Below, piece after piece: positions 30,746 through 42,954 of a stretch of 64,000 bases of DNA. Location: contig OY783193.1 of assembly GCA_963678675.1 (NCBI GenBank), positions 15,451,746-15,515,745 on the forward strand, in the 5' to 3' direction. The DNA is from Xiphydria camelus (lineage: Eukaryota; Arthropoda; Insecta; Hymenoptera; Xiphydriidae). The notes beneath the pieces are model-generated. The model was given only the letters and a program-made list of their open reading frames with translations. It made no database searches and was not told where the DNA came from. Made by a program: the position numbers and the translations under genes. Positions within the stretch are counted from its first letter, which is position 1. The number at the start of each line of letters is the position of its first letter.

Positions 30746-33240
30746 ATGTATTATACGTCCCCCTCGACATCAAATAACTTTTATTTGAAACATGTTTTTG
30801 AAAAATAATAAATAACGTAACTAAATAGATGTAGCGCTTGGTAAATTTGTTCCTTTATAAAATAAAAAAGGGAAGATCAAGGCAAGTCGGGCCCTCGCTG
30901 CCGTGCAAAGTAATAAAAATAAGGAGCCAACTTCTTGCATTCTCGTCTTCAACGCATGCGAGTGCTACGCGCACGATAGTTTTTCGAAAATCTAATATGT
31001 CCGTTTCCTTCGGCAAATATTAATGAAATTATTTCAACATCGAATCATCCGCGAGTGTCATACAAACCGATGCACTACAGTGTTACCAATTCAAATTGAA
31101 AACTCAATAGCTTCCGCTTTTACTAATCCTCGTTAAAAATATAGTATTGGCTCCCCGCGCATATCCGCGGTGCGATAATATTTTCATTTTGTCGGAAATG
31201 ACTATGCCTTGCTTCGCTCGAAAGAACCTTTCGTTGGCCTCGATCAGCCCGGAGGAAGTATCTACATGTCATTATTTGCTCGTCCATAATATCGCCAGCT
31301 ATCAACATTGTCCTTCCACAAGCAAGAACGCTTCGATGCATGTTGCACTTTTAGGGTACGGTGCTCGGGATGTATGCTCGTGATGGAGTGCATGTGTCAC
31401 GCGGATGACATCATTCACTTCGCTCAAGGTCGGCTGGAACTATCAAAACAGAGCATGGAACGCGTACAGTCTATGCAAAAAAAGAATTGACACGCAGTGT
31501 CGTCTTACCGCGAGCGCAATGTACGCGATGTAGCGCATAGTCGCTGTGTAATGCCGTCGCGTTTCGTAATAATTGCAATTTTCTACGTTACCAAGGAAGA
31601 TATAAAATTACCACCTTTTCACCGCGAATGTGAACTCGCGCGGAGATATAACGCGACAGTGAAACCTGTCTAAATTCGCATCTCTGCTCTAAAATAGCCA
31701 TTCCCTACTTCCCTGTAACCTGCTACCTTCAGTAAAAAGAGCCGAAGTTGAAACGACCCATCGAAGACGCACACTTTTATGCCTTGTGTACCGATACTGT
31801 CCAACGTGGAGTAAACCTTCCAATCACTAGCTTCGTATATCTTTGGACGCAACCTTTACAAAGTAGCTGTGCACCTGTGGATGGCTACCTTATTAACTAT
31901 ATTAGATTGCATTATAGATATACGTATAAGAAGCACGCCAAGTGATTTTCATAGATACATATGTCGACGTCGAAACAATCTTGTCCACGATCCGAATCAC
32001 AAAAAAAACACTGCATTTGCAAGATATTTTTTAAACCTGGAGGACGCACGCGGGATAAAAAATTACACTAGGCTCTTTTCATTTCAGCTGCTCCTCATGG
32101 ATAGTGTTCCGTCGCGTGATGGTCGGAAGCCCGATCTTAGCTACCTGGAGTTTAGACCGATAACCGTCGATCGGAATGTATGACGCGGGTAGGCTGCAAA
32201 TTTGTTTTGCACTTCTGTAAGTTTCCGGCCAGGTGATTGCAGGACTGCACACTACCAAAGACTACCGTTAAAGGATGCGCCTCCGAACGGTGCTCGCGTC
32301 ATCGCGGGGTAATTAAGGCTTTAGGTGCCGAATTTGAAGAACTCGGCGGAACGATCAAATTATACCCACGCAGGAGGGGGTAGAAAAACAACTGTCAAGC
32401 GTTCTCGAAATTTCGGTATTTCAGGAGCCGTCTAGAATGCTCGGTTCCGGATTATGGCGTTTCTCCATGGTCCGCAATCGAGTACAAAAGCGAAATTCAA
32501 AATGCATCGTTCTCCACTACTCTACACTGTTTCTCTGCTACGACTTTGATTCTGACCGCCGAGGTTTCGCGCCGAGCAACTTTGATTCTGACCGCCGAGG
32601 TCTCGCGCCGAGCGAATGTGATTCCGTTCATTTCCTACCGAAGATTGTATCGTGTGTTCTAAAATATAGTTCTGTGAGATTAAAGACCACGAGTTTTAAT
32701 TCGAATCAATCGATTGAGTGAAAAATCTCTTTCGGTAAGTTCGACATTCCCGTCGCGTCACTGCAACCTGTGCATGGGATTTACAACCCTGTGCAGATTC
32801 CGAAATCCTAATCGCGCGACACCGAACAGGCGTAACAAAATATGTATCGTTCTCAGATATGTACCGAAAATACATTAACTTTAAATTCAGTGCATCAATG
32901 GTTCCCATGCACAATCTTTTATGTAAGATATTATACAGGGTCCGGACCTGGATCTGCAACATAGCAAATATGGTGTACGCAATTTTGTGGAAGCATGGAC
33001 GATGAGCGTCATCGTTGATTGCACCGGTCAATAGGAATTGTGAGTCTGGGTTCTGCATAGCTGATTTTTGTTTCTTGCACATAAGTAAATACAGAAAAAA
33101 TTGTTTTATCCGAAAAAATTTGCTTCTGTAGCAATCAGTATGAAATTATACGAATTAAAAACAATAATCCTATTTTCACATGTTCATTGCATGTAAAAAT
33201 AAAATAAACTTTTGTTATGGATTGGAATCACGTTTATTTA
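30746..33240. other. About 2.5 kb without recognised genes
   Basis: No inverted repeats longer than 30 bp and no domain-like ORF. The stretch near 32400-32700 looks like the end of an LTR or a promoter region (tandem repeat at 32529-32610, then ATTAAAGACCACGAGTTTTA), but nothing coding follows. This may be the least repeat-derived part of the window. Confidence 0.35.
32529..32610. repeat. 36-38-bp tandem repeat, two copies
   Basis: ACTTTGATTCTGACCGCCGA followed by GGT(T/C)TCGCGCCGAGC occurs twice in tandem, followed by a partial GTGATTCCG. Confidence 0.6.
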
Positions 33241-33261
33241 CAAAAAAGAAAAGATATAAAA

Positions 33262-34157
33262 GGTAGGGGAGAGGCTTGCAGGTTGCCACCCGTTAGCTTT
33301 TTTGATCATAGCTCGTGATAAAACCAACGTATTGTTTATATAATATATGATATACGTTGGAAAGAGAAAGTTCAGAGAGCTACTATTTTAAGCTAGATAT
33401 CATGTGAATTCCTGAGAAATCAAAATTATACAGCGAATTTTCGAGAGTATTGAAAATTGACCCCTTGAAATTTTGGCTTGCGGGTTGTCACCCTTAGAAA
33501 AAATGCTGAAAATGTAGAAAAACTCGAGTAAAAACACCTGATTCATTGAACTAATGAAAATATATTGGATTTTATTTGTCGTACGTGGCTGTGAACATGA
33601 AAAAATAATTGAAAATTGCCATGAAAAATCAAATTTGCAAAATGGTATAGAATCATTCCAAATCGTCATCGGAATCACAGTTTGGGCAAGGGTAAACACT
33701 GAACCGCATATTGGCACATTTCGCGTGAACAGCTGTTTTGCATTCGTGGCACCATATCGATGTTGTATGCTTTTGCAGCACTCTTCCTTGATTTATTCTC
33801 GACTTTGATTGCTTTGATTGCGACGAGCAACGCTTCAAAATCCTTAATGTCGTGTTCAGATTTTCTTTGTCTGCGCGTTGCCATGCTAGAAATGTATCAA
33901 ACATATGAAAAATTAACGAAAATATCATTGAAACGCAACCATTATGGCGGCCATACGAAATTACGCGCGTGCATGTGTGCGCGCGTGTTTGTGTGTGTAT
34001 ACGTGCTTATGAAAAAATATCCCCCCACCCCAAATAAGAACCGTTCCTACGCCCCTGAGTAAACATCACTTATTCATGAAAAGTGACAATTGAGTGTAAA
34101 CGAGCGAAAAAGAGAAGGGTGGCAACCTGCAAGCCAACAAAGGTGGCAACTTGCATT
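33262..34157. mobile_element. Pogo/jerky-like deletion derivative
   Basis: Left end GGTAGGGGAGAGGCTTGCAG with GGTTGCCACC; the right region (34116-34157) has the complement GGGTGGCAACCTGCAAGCC, a 19-bp match. The interior encodes, on the minus strand, the two extremities of a pogo-type transposase with the middle missing. An isolated copy of the left end lies at 46938-46966. Confidence 0.6.
33653..33884 (-). pseudogene. Pogo/jerky-type transposase, N- and C-terminus only
   Basis: From ATG at 33884 the frame reads MATRRQRKSEHDIKDFEALL and then VENKSRKSAAKAYNID, a Psq-type helix-turn-helix. Around 33765 the frame changes to one giving IWCHECKTAVHAKCANM and PCPNCDSDDDLE before the stop at 33653: a Cys/His cluster like that found at the C-terminal end of jerky/pogo transposases. 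The DDE catalytic core, about 300 residues in the family, is deleted. Nonfunctional. Boundaries agree with the enclosing inverted ends. Confidence 0.6.
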
Positions 34158-35399
34158 CTGACGGGATTTTGGAAAACATAAAAAAACATTGCCAATATTC
34201 ATAATATGCTTGAATTCGGTTTGGATTATGTGAATTGGTTAGAAAAATGACACATCACGAATATTTACCTTGAGTTGTTGATGGAAATGTTCAATTCACG
34301 AGCACAGGGAAAACACACAATTTTAATAATTGGACTTATTTATGAGCAATATATTGTATTATACTCTGCTCAGAAAAGACAGTGTTTTTGCATCTGTCCG
34401 TTTCAGAAGTGGATTGAAAGTAACAACCACTCTTGTAACGTAGATATCAGTCAGGCCAAGCGAACGTTGAGACGCAGTGTGACGTGCGGTGACTCAGAGT
34501 GAGGTGAACAGCGTGGGTGAAGTGAGAGATGACTGCGCTGGTCGCTTATACAGGAAAACCTGAGTGTACATGTGGTCACATGTACACTCAGGTTTGTCTG
34601 GATAAGTGACTTGCGCAGGCAGACCTCTCCGGTGCAATGCTTCAAAGCCCATCGGAACCGAGGAAACTCAAGTGGTCGGTCCTGGTCTAGTCCAGTAAAA
34701 ATAGCTTTGAACCTAACATTTTGAGTCTCCTGGCTGAATTTGAGATTGAAGTTACATGAAGGTGTTTCAAAACTACCCCCAAAAACCCGAGATTCACAAC
34801 CCCTCGGAAGCCGAGAAAAGCAATAAAAACCACCCCCGGACACCATTGTTTAAAAATATTTCGCGAAGACTAAAGAAAATGAAAAAATTGTTTAAATAAA
34901 AGTTGTAGAGTAGGTGAAAATACGTAAAAAAGTTCTATGACTTTTTCATTTTTATGCAATATCCTAAGCGCTATGAGGGGATAAGATGTTGGAATAATTC
35001 GAAGACTTTAAAATATCGTAAGAAATTGAAAAATGCATATTTGTTACTTTCTTTTATATCAATTCACGTAGAAAGGTTGAATCTACATTCTCAGAGAAAT
35101 TTTTTTTTATTTTAAGCATTTTGTATTAACAGTATCGTTCTTCAAAATTTTTACATTTCAAAATTTATACAAGAACATTATTTTACAAAATTTTAAAAAT
35201 CACCATTCGATTCCTCGTAAAATCACCTTCAGAAAAGTTCTGGGTGACTTTTTCGAACAGGCTATATTTTTCGAGATACGTTTAATTAAAGTTTTGGGGA
35301 GAGAGAGTTCTTATTTGACAACCACGGGCCGAAAAGGGGACAGAAATATATGTCCGCTCCGTTCCCACCGGTCCTGTGGAGCGCGCATGCGTCAGGGGG
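34158..35399. other. Unassigned, with a short perfect palindrome
   Basis: AAACCTGAGTGTACATGTG with its complement forms a strong palindrome at about 34556-34600. Otherwise AT-rich sequence; the 131-codon minus frame near 34451-34846 has no domain or codon pattern I can support. Confidence 0.35.
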
Positions 35400-35547
35400 G
35401 CCTTTCTCGAGTCACTCGCAGTTACGTATACGCATCTTAGCCAATAGACCAATCAGGATCAATTATTCCGTTGTAGTGGGGGTCCTGATTGGTCTACTCG
35501 CTAAGAAACGTATACGTTTCTCTTGCGAGTGACTCGAGAAAAGGGGT
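35400..35547. repeat. Palindromic MITE
   Basis: TTCTCGAGTCACTCGCA and the complement frame an inner pair that includes AGACCAATCAGGATCAA, the same word as in the 15357 MITE family. Confidence 0.6.
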
Positions 35548-35593
35548 CTAGCACCTGAGCTGAATGAATGGCGCGCTACGTACTATACGGTCA

Positions 35594-36307
35594 TACAGGC
35601 ATTTTTACGATTTTTTTCTGTCAGTAGGGATTGACGCCCTAAACAAAACCCCAAAGTATTTTTTTCCGAAAACGCCTTAGAAATAAAAAAATCACATCAA
35701 AGAATTCCATGATTGGTATGTATAAGTTCCAAAAATCTGATCTCAGGAACCGTCGCGTCGCTCATCGGGTAGCGTGCGTGATTCGCACGCGGCGGGGCAC
35801 GCGTTCGTGTCTCGGTGTACTTTTTTTTACCAAAATTATTTTTAATGCAATGTGCTTCGACAGTATGCAATAAATTTTCATAATTAAATGGATTGAATTA
35901 AAAATGAAATGAAAAGCAATGCAATTGCACATTTTTAAAAAATATTCCATTTTCAATCATTGCTTGTCATTTCCCTCTGCTACAAGCAATGATTGAAAAT
36001 TGAATATTTTTTTTAATGTGTAATAGCATTGCTTTTCATTTCGTTTTTAATTCAATCCATTTAATTATGAAAATTTATTGCATACTGTCAAAGGACATTG
36101 CATTAAAAATAATTTTGTTAAAAAAAAGGACACTTAGGACTCGCACGCTACCCAATGAGCCACGCGAGGACTCCTGAGACCAGATTTTCGGAACTTATAC
36201 ATACCAATCATGGAATTCTTTGATGTGATTTTTTTTATTTCTAAGGCGTTTTCGGAAAAAAATATTTTGGGGTTTTGTTAAGGGAGAAAAAACCGTAAAA
36301 ATGCCTG
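35594..36307. repeat. 714-bp palindrome
   Basis: Arms of about 350 bp meet at CAATCATTGCTTGTCATTTC near 35960-35990. Outer ends are CAGGCATTTTTACG and its complement. The arms contain a weak tRNA-like A-box word (GCTCAT(C/T)GGGTAGCGTGCG). Noncoding. Confidence 0.6.
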
Positions 36308-36857
36308 TTCCGAAACTCGCAGCCTCTCCTTATTAGATCACTTAGCTCGACTACTTGTCCGAGCGAACAGAAAAGCGGCGTCGAGCCGCCCAGTGCGAGT
36401 AGCTCTCCGACAAACGCTCGAGATACAGTGTTGTCATGACGCACTTACAATGTGTAAGGTAATGTGGCAACAGCGTGCTCCGTTTAGCACGGCGGCTCAG
36501 CGCTCGTCATACGACCACCGAAGGTCGTAGTTTTCTAGGGAGTAACGGAGGGTTAAGTATAAAAATGAGAGAATAAATTGAAAAAAAAATTTTACTCAGG
36601 AAAATTTTTGCTTTTTATATTGACTAAGAGAAATTGCAGATTTTCTTTTTTTTCGTCTGGCTTCGTCTTACATATTGGCTTTGTCCTACATACCTGAAAG
36701 CCGGATTTTTATTAGTCAAAATCTTTCATCAATAACGTTGAATCGATGCATCTGAACATGGAATTGAATGCACAAGTCAATGCAAACATAGGTATTCATA
36801 GTCGCGATGCTACGAAACCCCTACGAAATTTGACATTTTTTTGCTCTTACATTTCTT
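36308..36857. other. Gap, nothing recognised
   Basis: No supported gene or palindrome. The GTATTCATAGTCGCGATGCTACGAA word (36793) recurs, diverged, at about 37947. Confidence 0.3.
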
Positions 36858-37125
36858 TATGGGAATTTTTGGCTGCCGAAGATTTTGTTCACGACTGTGG
36901 ATGGATAATAATTGTCGAAAAAACATTTGAAACACTGAATGAAACAATGAAATTTGCTTTTCCATAACGCTTTTAAAGTGTAAATGTGCGTGTGGCAAAA
37001 TCCCATTCGTCAAAATAAATGCTTATAGTGTCAAAATACGGTGTGCTTCAAATGTTTTTTCGACAACTATCACCCAAAATTATGAACAAAATCTTCGGCA
37101 GCCAAAAATTCCTATGACGAAATGT
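36858..37125. repeat. Inverted repeat
   Basis: GAATTTTTGGCTGCCGAAGA at 36860 and its complement to about 37113, with GAAAAAACATTTGAA inner pairing. About 85-bp arms. Confidence 0.55.
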
Positions 37126-37126
37126 A

Positions 37127-37468
37127 CCGTATGTCCCACTCTGTACGGGCCAGTTTAAAGTTACCTTCGGGGAGGCTTGGTCGGTAATCGAAACATTTAA
37201 TACCGGTAGAAGTCGAGTCGGCAGTTAGAGTTGGTGTCAATTCGGGAGATCGAAGCGTCTAATCTCGAAATTATGAATTTGTGAATAATAGTGAGTAATT
37301 TCCATTATTCACAAATTCATAATTTCAAAGTTAGACGCTTCGATCACCCGAATTGATACCAACTCTAACTACCGACTCGACTTCTACCGGTATATTAAAT
37401 GACTCAAGTACCGACCAAGCCTCCCCGAAGGTAACTTCAAACTGGCCCGTACAGAGTGGGACATACGG
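37127..37468. mobile_element. MITE with TA duplication, CCGTATGTCCCACTCTGTAC ends
   Basis: 342 bp with inverted arms of about 160 bp, flanked by TA on both sides (37125-37126, 37469-37470). The centre carries the GTCAATTCGGGAGATCGAAG motif shared with 28355-28962. Confidence 0.7.
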
Positions 37469-37670
37469 TAGGAGTAAAAAAAACGCAACGATGTTTCCAA
37501 CTGTTGTTACAAATAATATTGGTTCACCTCAATAAGGAAGAAAATAATGTAAAACTATGAAAAACATTGAAACTATTATTTTATTCGGTAATGTAAACCA
37601 CTTTCTATAACAAGAAGTGGTGCAATCAAATGAAAAAAAAAAGAGTTAATAAAGAAAAAAGAAAAAAAAT

Positions 37671-37745
37671 CAACGAGATTTGAACCCACGACATCGAGAC
37701 TCCCAGCCCGGCAACTTGACCGTTGCGCTATCGAAGCATTGGTGA
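37671..37745 (-). other. tRNA-like sequence, pseudogene or SINE head
   Basis: On the minus strand: TAGCGCAACGGTCAAG resembles an A box, then a Gly/Leu-like anticodon-arm region, then GGGTTCAAATCTC, a close match to the B box (GGTTCRANNCC). It is followed by a T-run. The acceptor stem does not pair, so this is unlikely to be a functional tRNA; a tRNA-derived SINE head or decayed tRNA is more likely. Confidence 0.4.
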
Positions 37746-38724
37746 TATAATGTACGCCAATTCCAGATACTTGGAACGCGCGCGTGACGCGATTTTCAAC
37801 AATTTGTTTCTTCAAGCACTGTTCAATGAAATTGAATCAATTTTGTTGATCAACCAAAAATAGAACCGTTTACCTAGGGAGGCGCTGGAAAGAAGCTAAT
37901 GGAAATAAGATAATGCACACTGCCTGGGCTACTAGGTTGGCGAGGTATTCATGGTCAGGATGCTACGAATCCCCTGCAAAGGAACAGTTACTCCGAAATG
38001 CCGAGACCAACCCTCTGCCTCACTAACACTCGCAGACAACTGCAGCAGCGCGCGCACACAAACGTCTATATGTTTGGCACAGTTTGTGTAGTCAGTGGTG
38101 ATCATCGCATAAATCTCCTTCCTTTTCAATTTAGCATATCTTGCAAACCAGATGAGACACGTTGAATTGCTATTTATCTTTTTATTCAGAAACAATCCAA
38201 AATAAACGATGGTATAATTTTAAATATTTTTAATTGCAAATTTCTATGTAAATTCAAGCATTTAAAACTTTAAAAATCAATCATGTGTAAACAACAATGA
38301 AAATCAAAATTTGGTTTCGCTAGGAAAAATGATGAGATTTTTCTAAACGGGTTACAAAAAAGAAAATTGCAAAAATCTTAATTTTTGGATTTGTTATGAA
38401 TATTTGAACATTTCAACTCATCTGGAGGTCTTAGCTTGTTAGGCGTTGAAGATAGGGTAAAAAGTGTAATAGCTTTTTTGTAGACAATTTTATTATCTAC
38501 AACTTTTGTCTTAACTATTTTTCAATAGATCACGTAGTTTTCAAAATATTAGCGAAGAACCGATTTTTTCAACAATAAATAATTTTTTTACACACTTCGC
38601 CGGGGGGGATTCTTCTTTTAATATGTTCCCTCCATTAATAACATCAAAACACACCTTTTCCCAAGTTTTCGCCATTATGTCTCATTTTTCGATTTAAACG
38701 GAAATTTGACTGGCCTACTTGTCC
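37746..38724. other. Gap, nothing recognised
   Basis: AT-rich; no gene, palindrome or RNA feature supported. Confidence 0.3.
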
Positions 38725-38886
38725 ATGCATCCTCTATGCATTGGCCAGTTGCAACCGAGACACAGCAGCCATAAATCTATGGTCCCTAGGCCCCTGCAGG
38801 CACCAGCCGCCTAGCGCGATGACATTAAACAGTCCCGGCGTCGGGGACTGGGACCGTCGAGCTCCTCCGTGACTCGGGCGCCTACA
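38725..38886 (-). repeat. Gypsy 3' LTR fragment
   Basis: 162 bp nearly identical to 41003-41164, starting (minus strand) with TGTAGGCGCCCGAGTCACGG. The match breaks at 38725, so this LTR is truncated or was interrupted. Confidence 0.65.
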
Positions 38887-39797
38887 TTCGGCCTTCCTGA
38901 TAGCCCGTTTCGTCCCTGAAACGGCCTACTTCCTGTTTGACAAACGAAACATTAATCCAGAAAAATTCCATATACTCCGTCATCATATCTATCGCAACGA
39001 ACCATCAGGAAAACAACTGATGATTTTCTTGCCTTGCTGGCATTATTTAGCATAACCGACTTATCAGGGAAACATCTGACAGTTTTATGCTCGTAATACA
39101 GTGAACCAATATCGCAACGAACCATCAGGAAAACATCTGATGATTTTCTTGCCTTGCTGACATTATTTAGCATCACCGAACCATTAGGGAAACATCTAAC
39201 AGTTTTATGCTCGCAATGCAGCGAACCAATATCGCAACGAACCATCAGGAAAACATCTGATGATTTTCTTGCCTTGCTGACATTATTTAGCATCACCGAA
39301 CCATTAGGGAAACATCTAACAGTTTTATGCTCGTAATGCAGCGAGCCAATATCGCAACGAACCATCAGGAAAACATCTGATGATTTTCTTGCCTTGCTGA
39401 CATTATTTAGCATCACCGAACCATTAGGGAAACATCTAACAGTTTTATGCTCGTAATGCAGCGAACCAGCACCCGATGTCTTGCAATATAGAAGTTATAA
39501 TCGATTGCTACGGACATTTTGGTACTGAACATCAGGCTATTGACTGTTTCACTCTTGCTTCGAATATTCTTATTTCTGCTATCACCATGCGCAGAAACTT
39601 CGGAATATTTTGCAGAGACTCAAAATCAACTAACGAATATCTACATGTTTTTCCCTCAATTATATACCTACGACAGGGGATGACGCAATAGTTCACTAGG
39701 TACCTAGGTTTAAGTTCAGTCAACTCTGTGTTGATGGTTATGCATAACCTTACCTCATCCCTCAGGGTAACCCAGGGCTTCATTTTCTCGACACTTA
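38887..39797 (-). other. Internal region of the Gypsy remnant with tandem repeats
   Basis: Where protease, reverse transcriptase and integrase would be expected, there is instead a 120-bp tandem array (38991-39470) and about 300 bp of unrecognised sequence. The pol region is deleted. Confidence 0.5.
38991..39470. repeat. 120-bp tandem repeat, four copies
   Basis: ATCGCAACGAACCATCAGGA recurs at exactly 120-bp spacing (38991, 39111, 39231, 39351). Each unit is itself two diverged 60-bp halves (GAACCATCAGGAAAACATCT versus GAACCATTAGGGAAACATCT). Copies 2 to 4 are almost identical. Confidence 0.85.
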
Positions 39798-40690
39798 CTA
39801 CCAGCCGGCATCGCAAGCTTCCTCTTTGTGACCCGTTTTATGACAGTAACCGCAAATGATTTTTACGACCTCCTGCGCCTTTGAGGGACATTCTGGGCGT
39901 TTGTGCCCAATCTCCCCACAAGAGAAGCACCGTAGGGGTCCTCCCTTGAACCGTTTTGATTCTTCTGTTGGCTTCGCCTCGTTTCCATCCCGCGGACCGC
40001 ATTTTTCTGGTCGCTGAGAGGTTGGTATATACGACGTTCCGGAGCCATCAGGAAGATATGCTACGTATCGCGTTACATCGTAGAATGATTTGCAATTCGC
40101 GGCCTTTATTGACAGCTGCATCTGCTTGTCGGTAACGCCGCCGATCACGCAATCCACGATTTGTTCATCCGTTAGCGTTAATTTTAGTTTATTTAGCTTG
40201 GCTAATTTGTTGAAGCAATACTTTGCCAAGCTTTGCCCGCACTGGAGTTTATAATTGGCCGCATCGCGGAACATATCCGAAAAGCTTTCGGTACTCGGAA
40301 ATGTTTTAAGCAACATCTCCTGCCACTCGGTCCAGGAGAATTGCGCGCGCGCGTTCGGTGTAGGCTATCGTACCATACGCGAGCTAAACCCCGTAATTTT
40401 CCGAGTGCCAGATGGGCCGTCGTCATGTCATCCCGTTTGTATGAGTAGGCATAATCGTTGACTTTCCGCAGCCAGTCCTGCACACTTTGCGTCCCGCTAT
40501 AGGGATCAAACTCAGACAGTACATGGTCTGCGCGCAAAATTGTCCAATTCAGATTTTGCCTGTCTGGTGCAGTGGGTATGTTTATGGCGCTAGAACTTAC
40601 GGCCCGACGCAACTGCTGGAGTTCTTCTGCCATCTCCTCAAAAATCTGCGGCGTCAGAGGTGGCGTGCAGATGCCATTCGCCGTATCCAT
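39798..40690 (-). pseudogene. gag: Gypsy gag, one frameshift
   Basis: Minus strand. The first frame (40690-40202) starts MDTANGICTPPLTPQIFEEM and includes the retrotransposon-gag core (LSEFDPYSGTQSVQDWL, LRGLARVWYDSL). Near 40310 the frame shifts; the second frame (to 39798) continues the capsid-like region (MFRDAANYKLQCGQSLAKYC) and ends with two zinc knuckles, CFSCGEIGHKRPEC and CGYCHKTGHKEEAC. This is a Gypsy (Ty3-type) gag, needed for particle assembly and RNA packaging. The frameshift and the absent pol make this copy defective. It lies between two LTR sequences on the same strand. Confidence 0.8.
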
Positions 40691-40699
40691 GGTGGCACA

Positions 40700-41164
40700 C
40701 CCGCACTAATTCCGCAGATATCCACAGAACTCGAGCTCTTCTTTAAATGTCCACAAAACTCGAACTCTTCCACAAATATCCGAAATATCCGCAAAACTCG
40801 AGTTCACTCACAACTGGCACTGATCTATCCCACTTCTGAGATGAAGGCGATCGAGACAAAAACACAAGACGAGTGCATACAAGTATATTGTGTATGAATA
40901 TCGAGCGCGATCTAGACTGGTCGAGGGCAAACCAACGAATGACTGCCCGCAGCAGCGTCGTCGGTGCATCGGCCATGCGTCGGTCGGTTGCGACCCTTGT
41001 CAATGCATCCTCTATGCATTGGCCAGTTGCAACCGAGACACAGCAGCCATAAATCTGTGGTCCCTAGGCCCCTGCAGGCGCCAGCCGCCTAGCGCGATGA
41101 CGTTAAACAGTCCCGGCGTCGGGGACTGGGACCGTCGAGCTCCTCCGTGACTCGGGCGCCTACA
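40700..41164 (-). repeat. Gypsy 5' LTR and leader
   Basis: Begins (minus) TGTAGGCGCC at 41164. The first 162 bp match the other LTR. Downstream is a leader with three diverged copies of CTCGAGTTTTGCGGATATTT (about 40715-40800). The boundary between LTR and leader is not fixed; no clear primer-binding site was found. Confidence 0.55.
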
Positions 41165-41517
41165 AAAACATTTAAATACAATGCTTAACCTTGAAATAAA
41201 TTTGTATTTGACAAAAAAATTCTTTTCTGGAAAATTGCAAATAATAACAGTGCAATAAATTAAAATTCACTATGTTACATAGTTGAAAAATTAAAGTATC
41301 ATATATACATGGTATCAATACCTAATTGATCATTTAACATACCTATAGACACTAATCTTGAGTTAGTAACGATAAATTATTAGGCTTATCAAATTCAAAA
41401 CAAAAACTCTTTATTTTCAATGACAAGAAATTCATTCACCTCAAAACTGTCGTATGATTCACATTAATCTTGACAAAGGTCATGCAAATAATATTTTTAC
41501 GAGTAATATTTTTATGA

Positions 41518-41518
<1 letters not shown>

Positions 41519-41557
<39 letters not shown>

Positions 41558-41570
41558 GTAATAATAATAC
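41519..41570. repeat. (AAT)n microsatellite
   Basis: About 17 AAT units with one interruption. Confidence 0.9.
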
Positions 41571-41635
41571 TGTAATATTTTTAAAATATTATTATTAGTA
41601 CTAAAGTAATAATGAAAATAATAATAATTTAATTG

Positions 41636-42055
41636 TATTATTTGTATTATAATTTAATATTTTGTGAACGATTCCTATCTGAATTTCATCCGCGGAGTTA
41701 ATTTTATAAATAATTTAAATAAAATCTTTTTCGGAGTGAATTTCACTCCGGACGGGATTAAAGTAATTAAAAATCATCCACACTCCGCATTCACTCCGCA
41801 AATCACTCCGCATTTAACTACCGATTTTTTTGATAGTGTAGTGTTGCGTACACTGTAAAAAATCGGGAGTTAAATGCGGAATGATTTGCGGAGTGAATGC
41901 GAAGTGGATGATTTTTAATTAATTTAATCCCGTCCGGAGTGAAATTCACTCCGAAAAGGATTTTATTTAAATTATTTATAAAATTAACTCCGCGGATGAA
42001 ATTCAGATAGGAATCGTTCACAAAATATTAAATTATAATACAAATAATACAATAA
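41636..42055. repeat. Palindrome with GGAGTG words
   Basis: Arms of about 190 bp. Each arm contains several CACTCCG or CGGAGTG copies and CCGCGGAGTTAATTTTATAA. Matching ORFs on both strands are a by-product of the palindrome. Confidence 0.65.
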
Positions 42056-42230
42056 TATATTTTTTATTATTATTTAGTACTAATAATAATAATATTTTAA
42101 GTCCGCACAAACGTTTGGCAAGTGTGTAAACCCGGCATTATGCCATCTTAAACTAACAAACTAAAGTTCACGAACGAAAAATCACGTCCGGTTTTGTGTT
42201 TCGACCGCAGACCTTCGCAGGCTCTCGCAG

Positions 42231-42430
42231 ATTCACGGCGTGTGAAAAGTGCGCCACCTCACACTACGTCCGAACATTCGCTGTTGTATAGATGTCTACT
42301 GTTTACAAAAATCTGCGGTGAGTCGCCCTGCGTCCCCTCACTGAACTGCGTCTCAACGTTCGCTCGGCCGGCTCGCGGCGCGTGAAAACTACGCCACCTC
42401 ACACTGCGTCCGAACATTCGCTCTTATATA
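42231..42430. repeat. About 140-bp tandem repeat, empty-site copy
   Basis: GCCACCTCACACTRCGTCCG and CATTCGCT occur at 42252 and 42393. The first unit continues TTGTATAGATGTCTACTG without interruption; the second is broken by the 3.4-kb element at TATATA and resumes at 45838. Confidence 0.65.
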
Positions 42431-42727
42431 AGGTTTGTTCCAACCGAGCAGAAAACCGTACATGAACGGTACCGGGCATGCGCAGTAGAGAAATTCTGTT
42501 CCAACCGTACGCTGGACGGTCCCTGTACGGTGTTGTGCGGCGTTCCAACCACCGCTGGGATCGTGCGTGGAACGGTTCATGTACCGTCCATCCGATGCTT
42601 GGTCCTGAGCGTGAACTGTGTGGACTGACATGCGCACTACGGCGATTAGTTTGCCTGGCGCGATTATTTAAATACTTTTGAGAGTTGACGTTTTCTATCT
42701 CCGTATTTTTTTTTGCAAATTATTAAA

Positions 42728-42839
42728 ATGATGTCTGACAAAGAAGATAGTGATGTGTCGGATATATCGGATATGTCCGACACAAGTGACGATGATATCG
42801 AATTATACGAAAATAGGGTTAGAAGCCAGGATTATTTAG
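42728..42839 (+). CDS. Acidic first exon of the 3.4-kb element
   Basis: ATG, then MMSDKEDSDVSDISDMSDTS and DDDIELYENRVRSQDYL, ending at a GTAACT donor (42840). The Asp/Ser-rich opening and the LYENRVRSQDYL helix look like the N-terminus of a transposon-encoded protein. The corresponding downstream exons are not identified. The exon is about 37 codons and has no stop. Family unknown; PIF/Harbinger is inferred from the target duplication, not from this exon. Confidence 0.4.
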
Positions 42840-42954
42840 GTAACTGACAGGTTGAGGTTAAGTTTACAACATCTTTGTTGGAAAATTTTGATAGAAAATC
42901 ATTCAATTTGATTGAAGGACTAGGTATAACGAAGGTGGATTAAATTTGATTTAA

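Noticed and set aside
34451..34846. 131-codon minus ORF
   Set aside because: No recognisable domain, no splice context, and it overlaps a palindrome at 34556-34600.
35757..35825. tRNA gene in the palindrome arm
   Set aside because: An A-box-like word is present but the T arm and acceptor do not pair; at most a distant tRNA-derived fragment.
38952..39416. 154-codon minus ORF
   Set aside because: It is a read-through of the 120-bp tandem repeat, whose unit length is a multiple of three; no independent evidence of coding.
41664..42021. Matching ORFs on both strands
   Set aside because: By-product of the 41636-42055 palindrome; no domain or codon signal.
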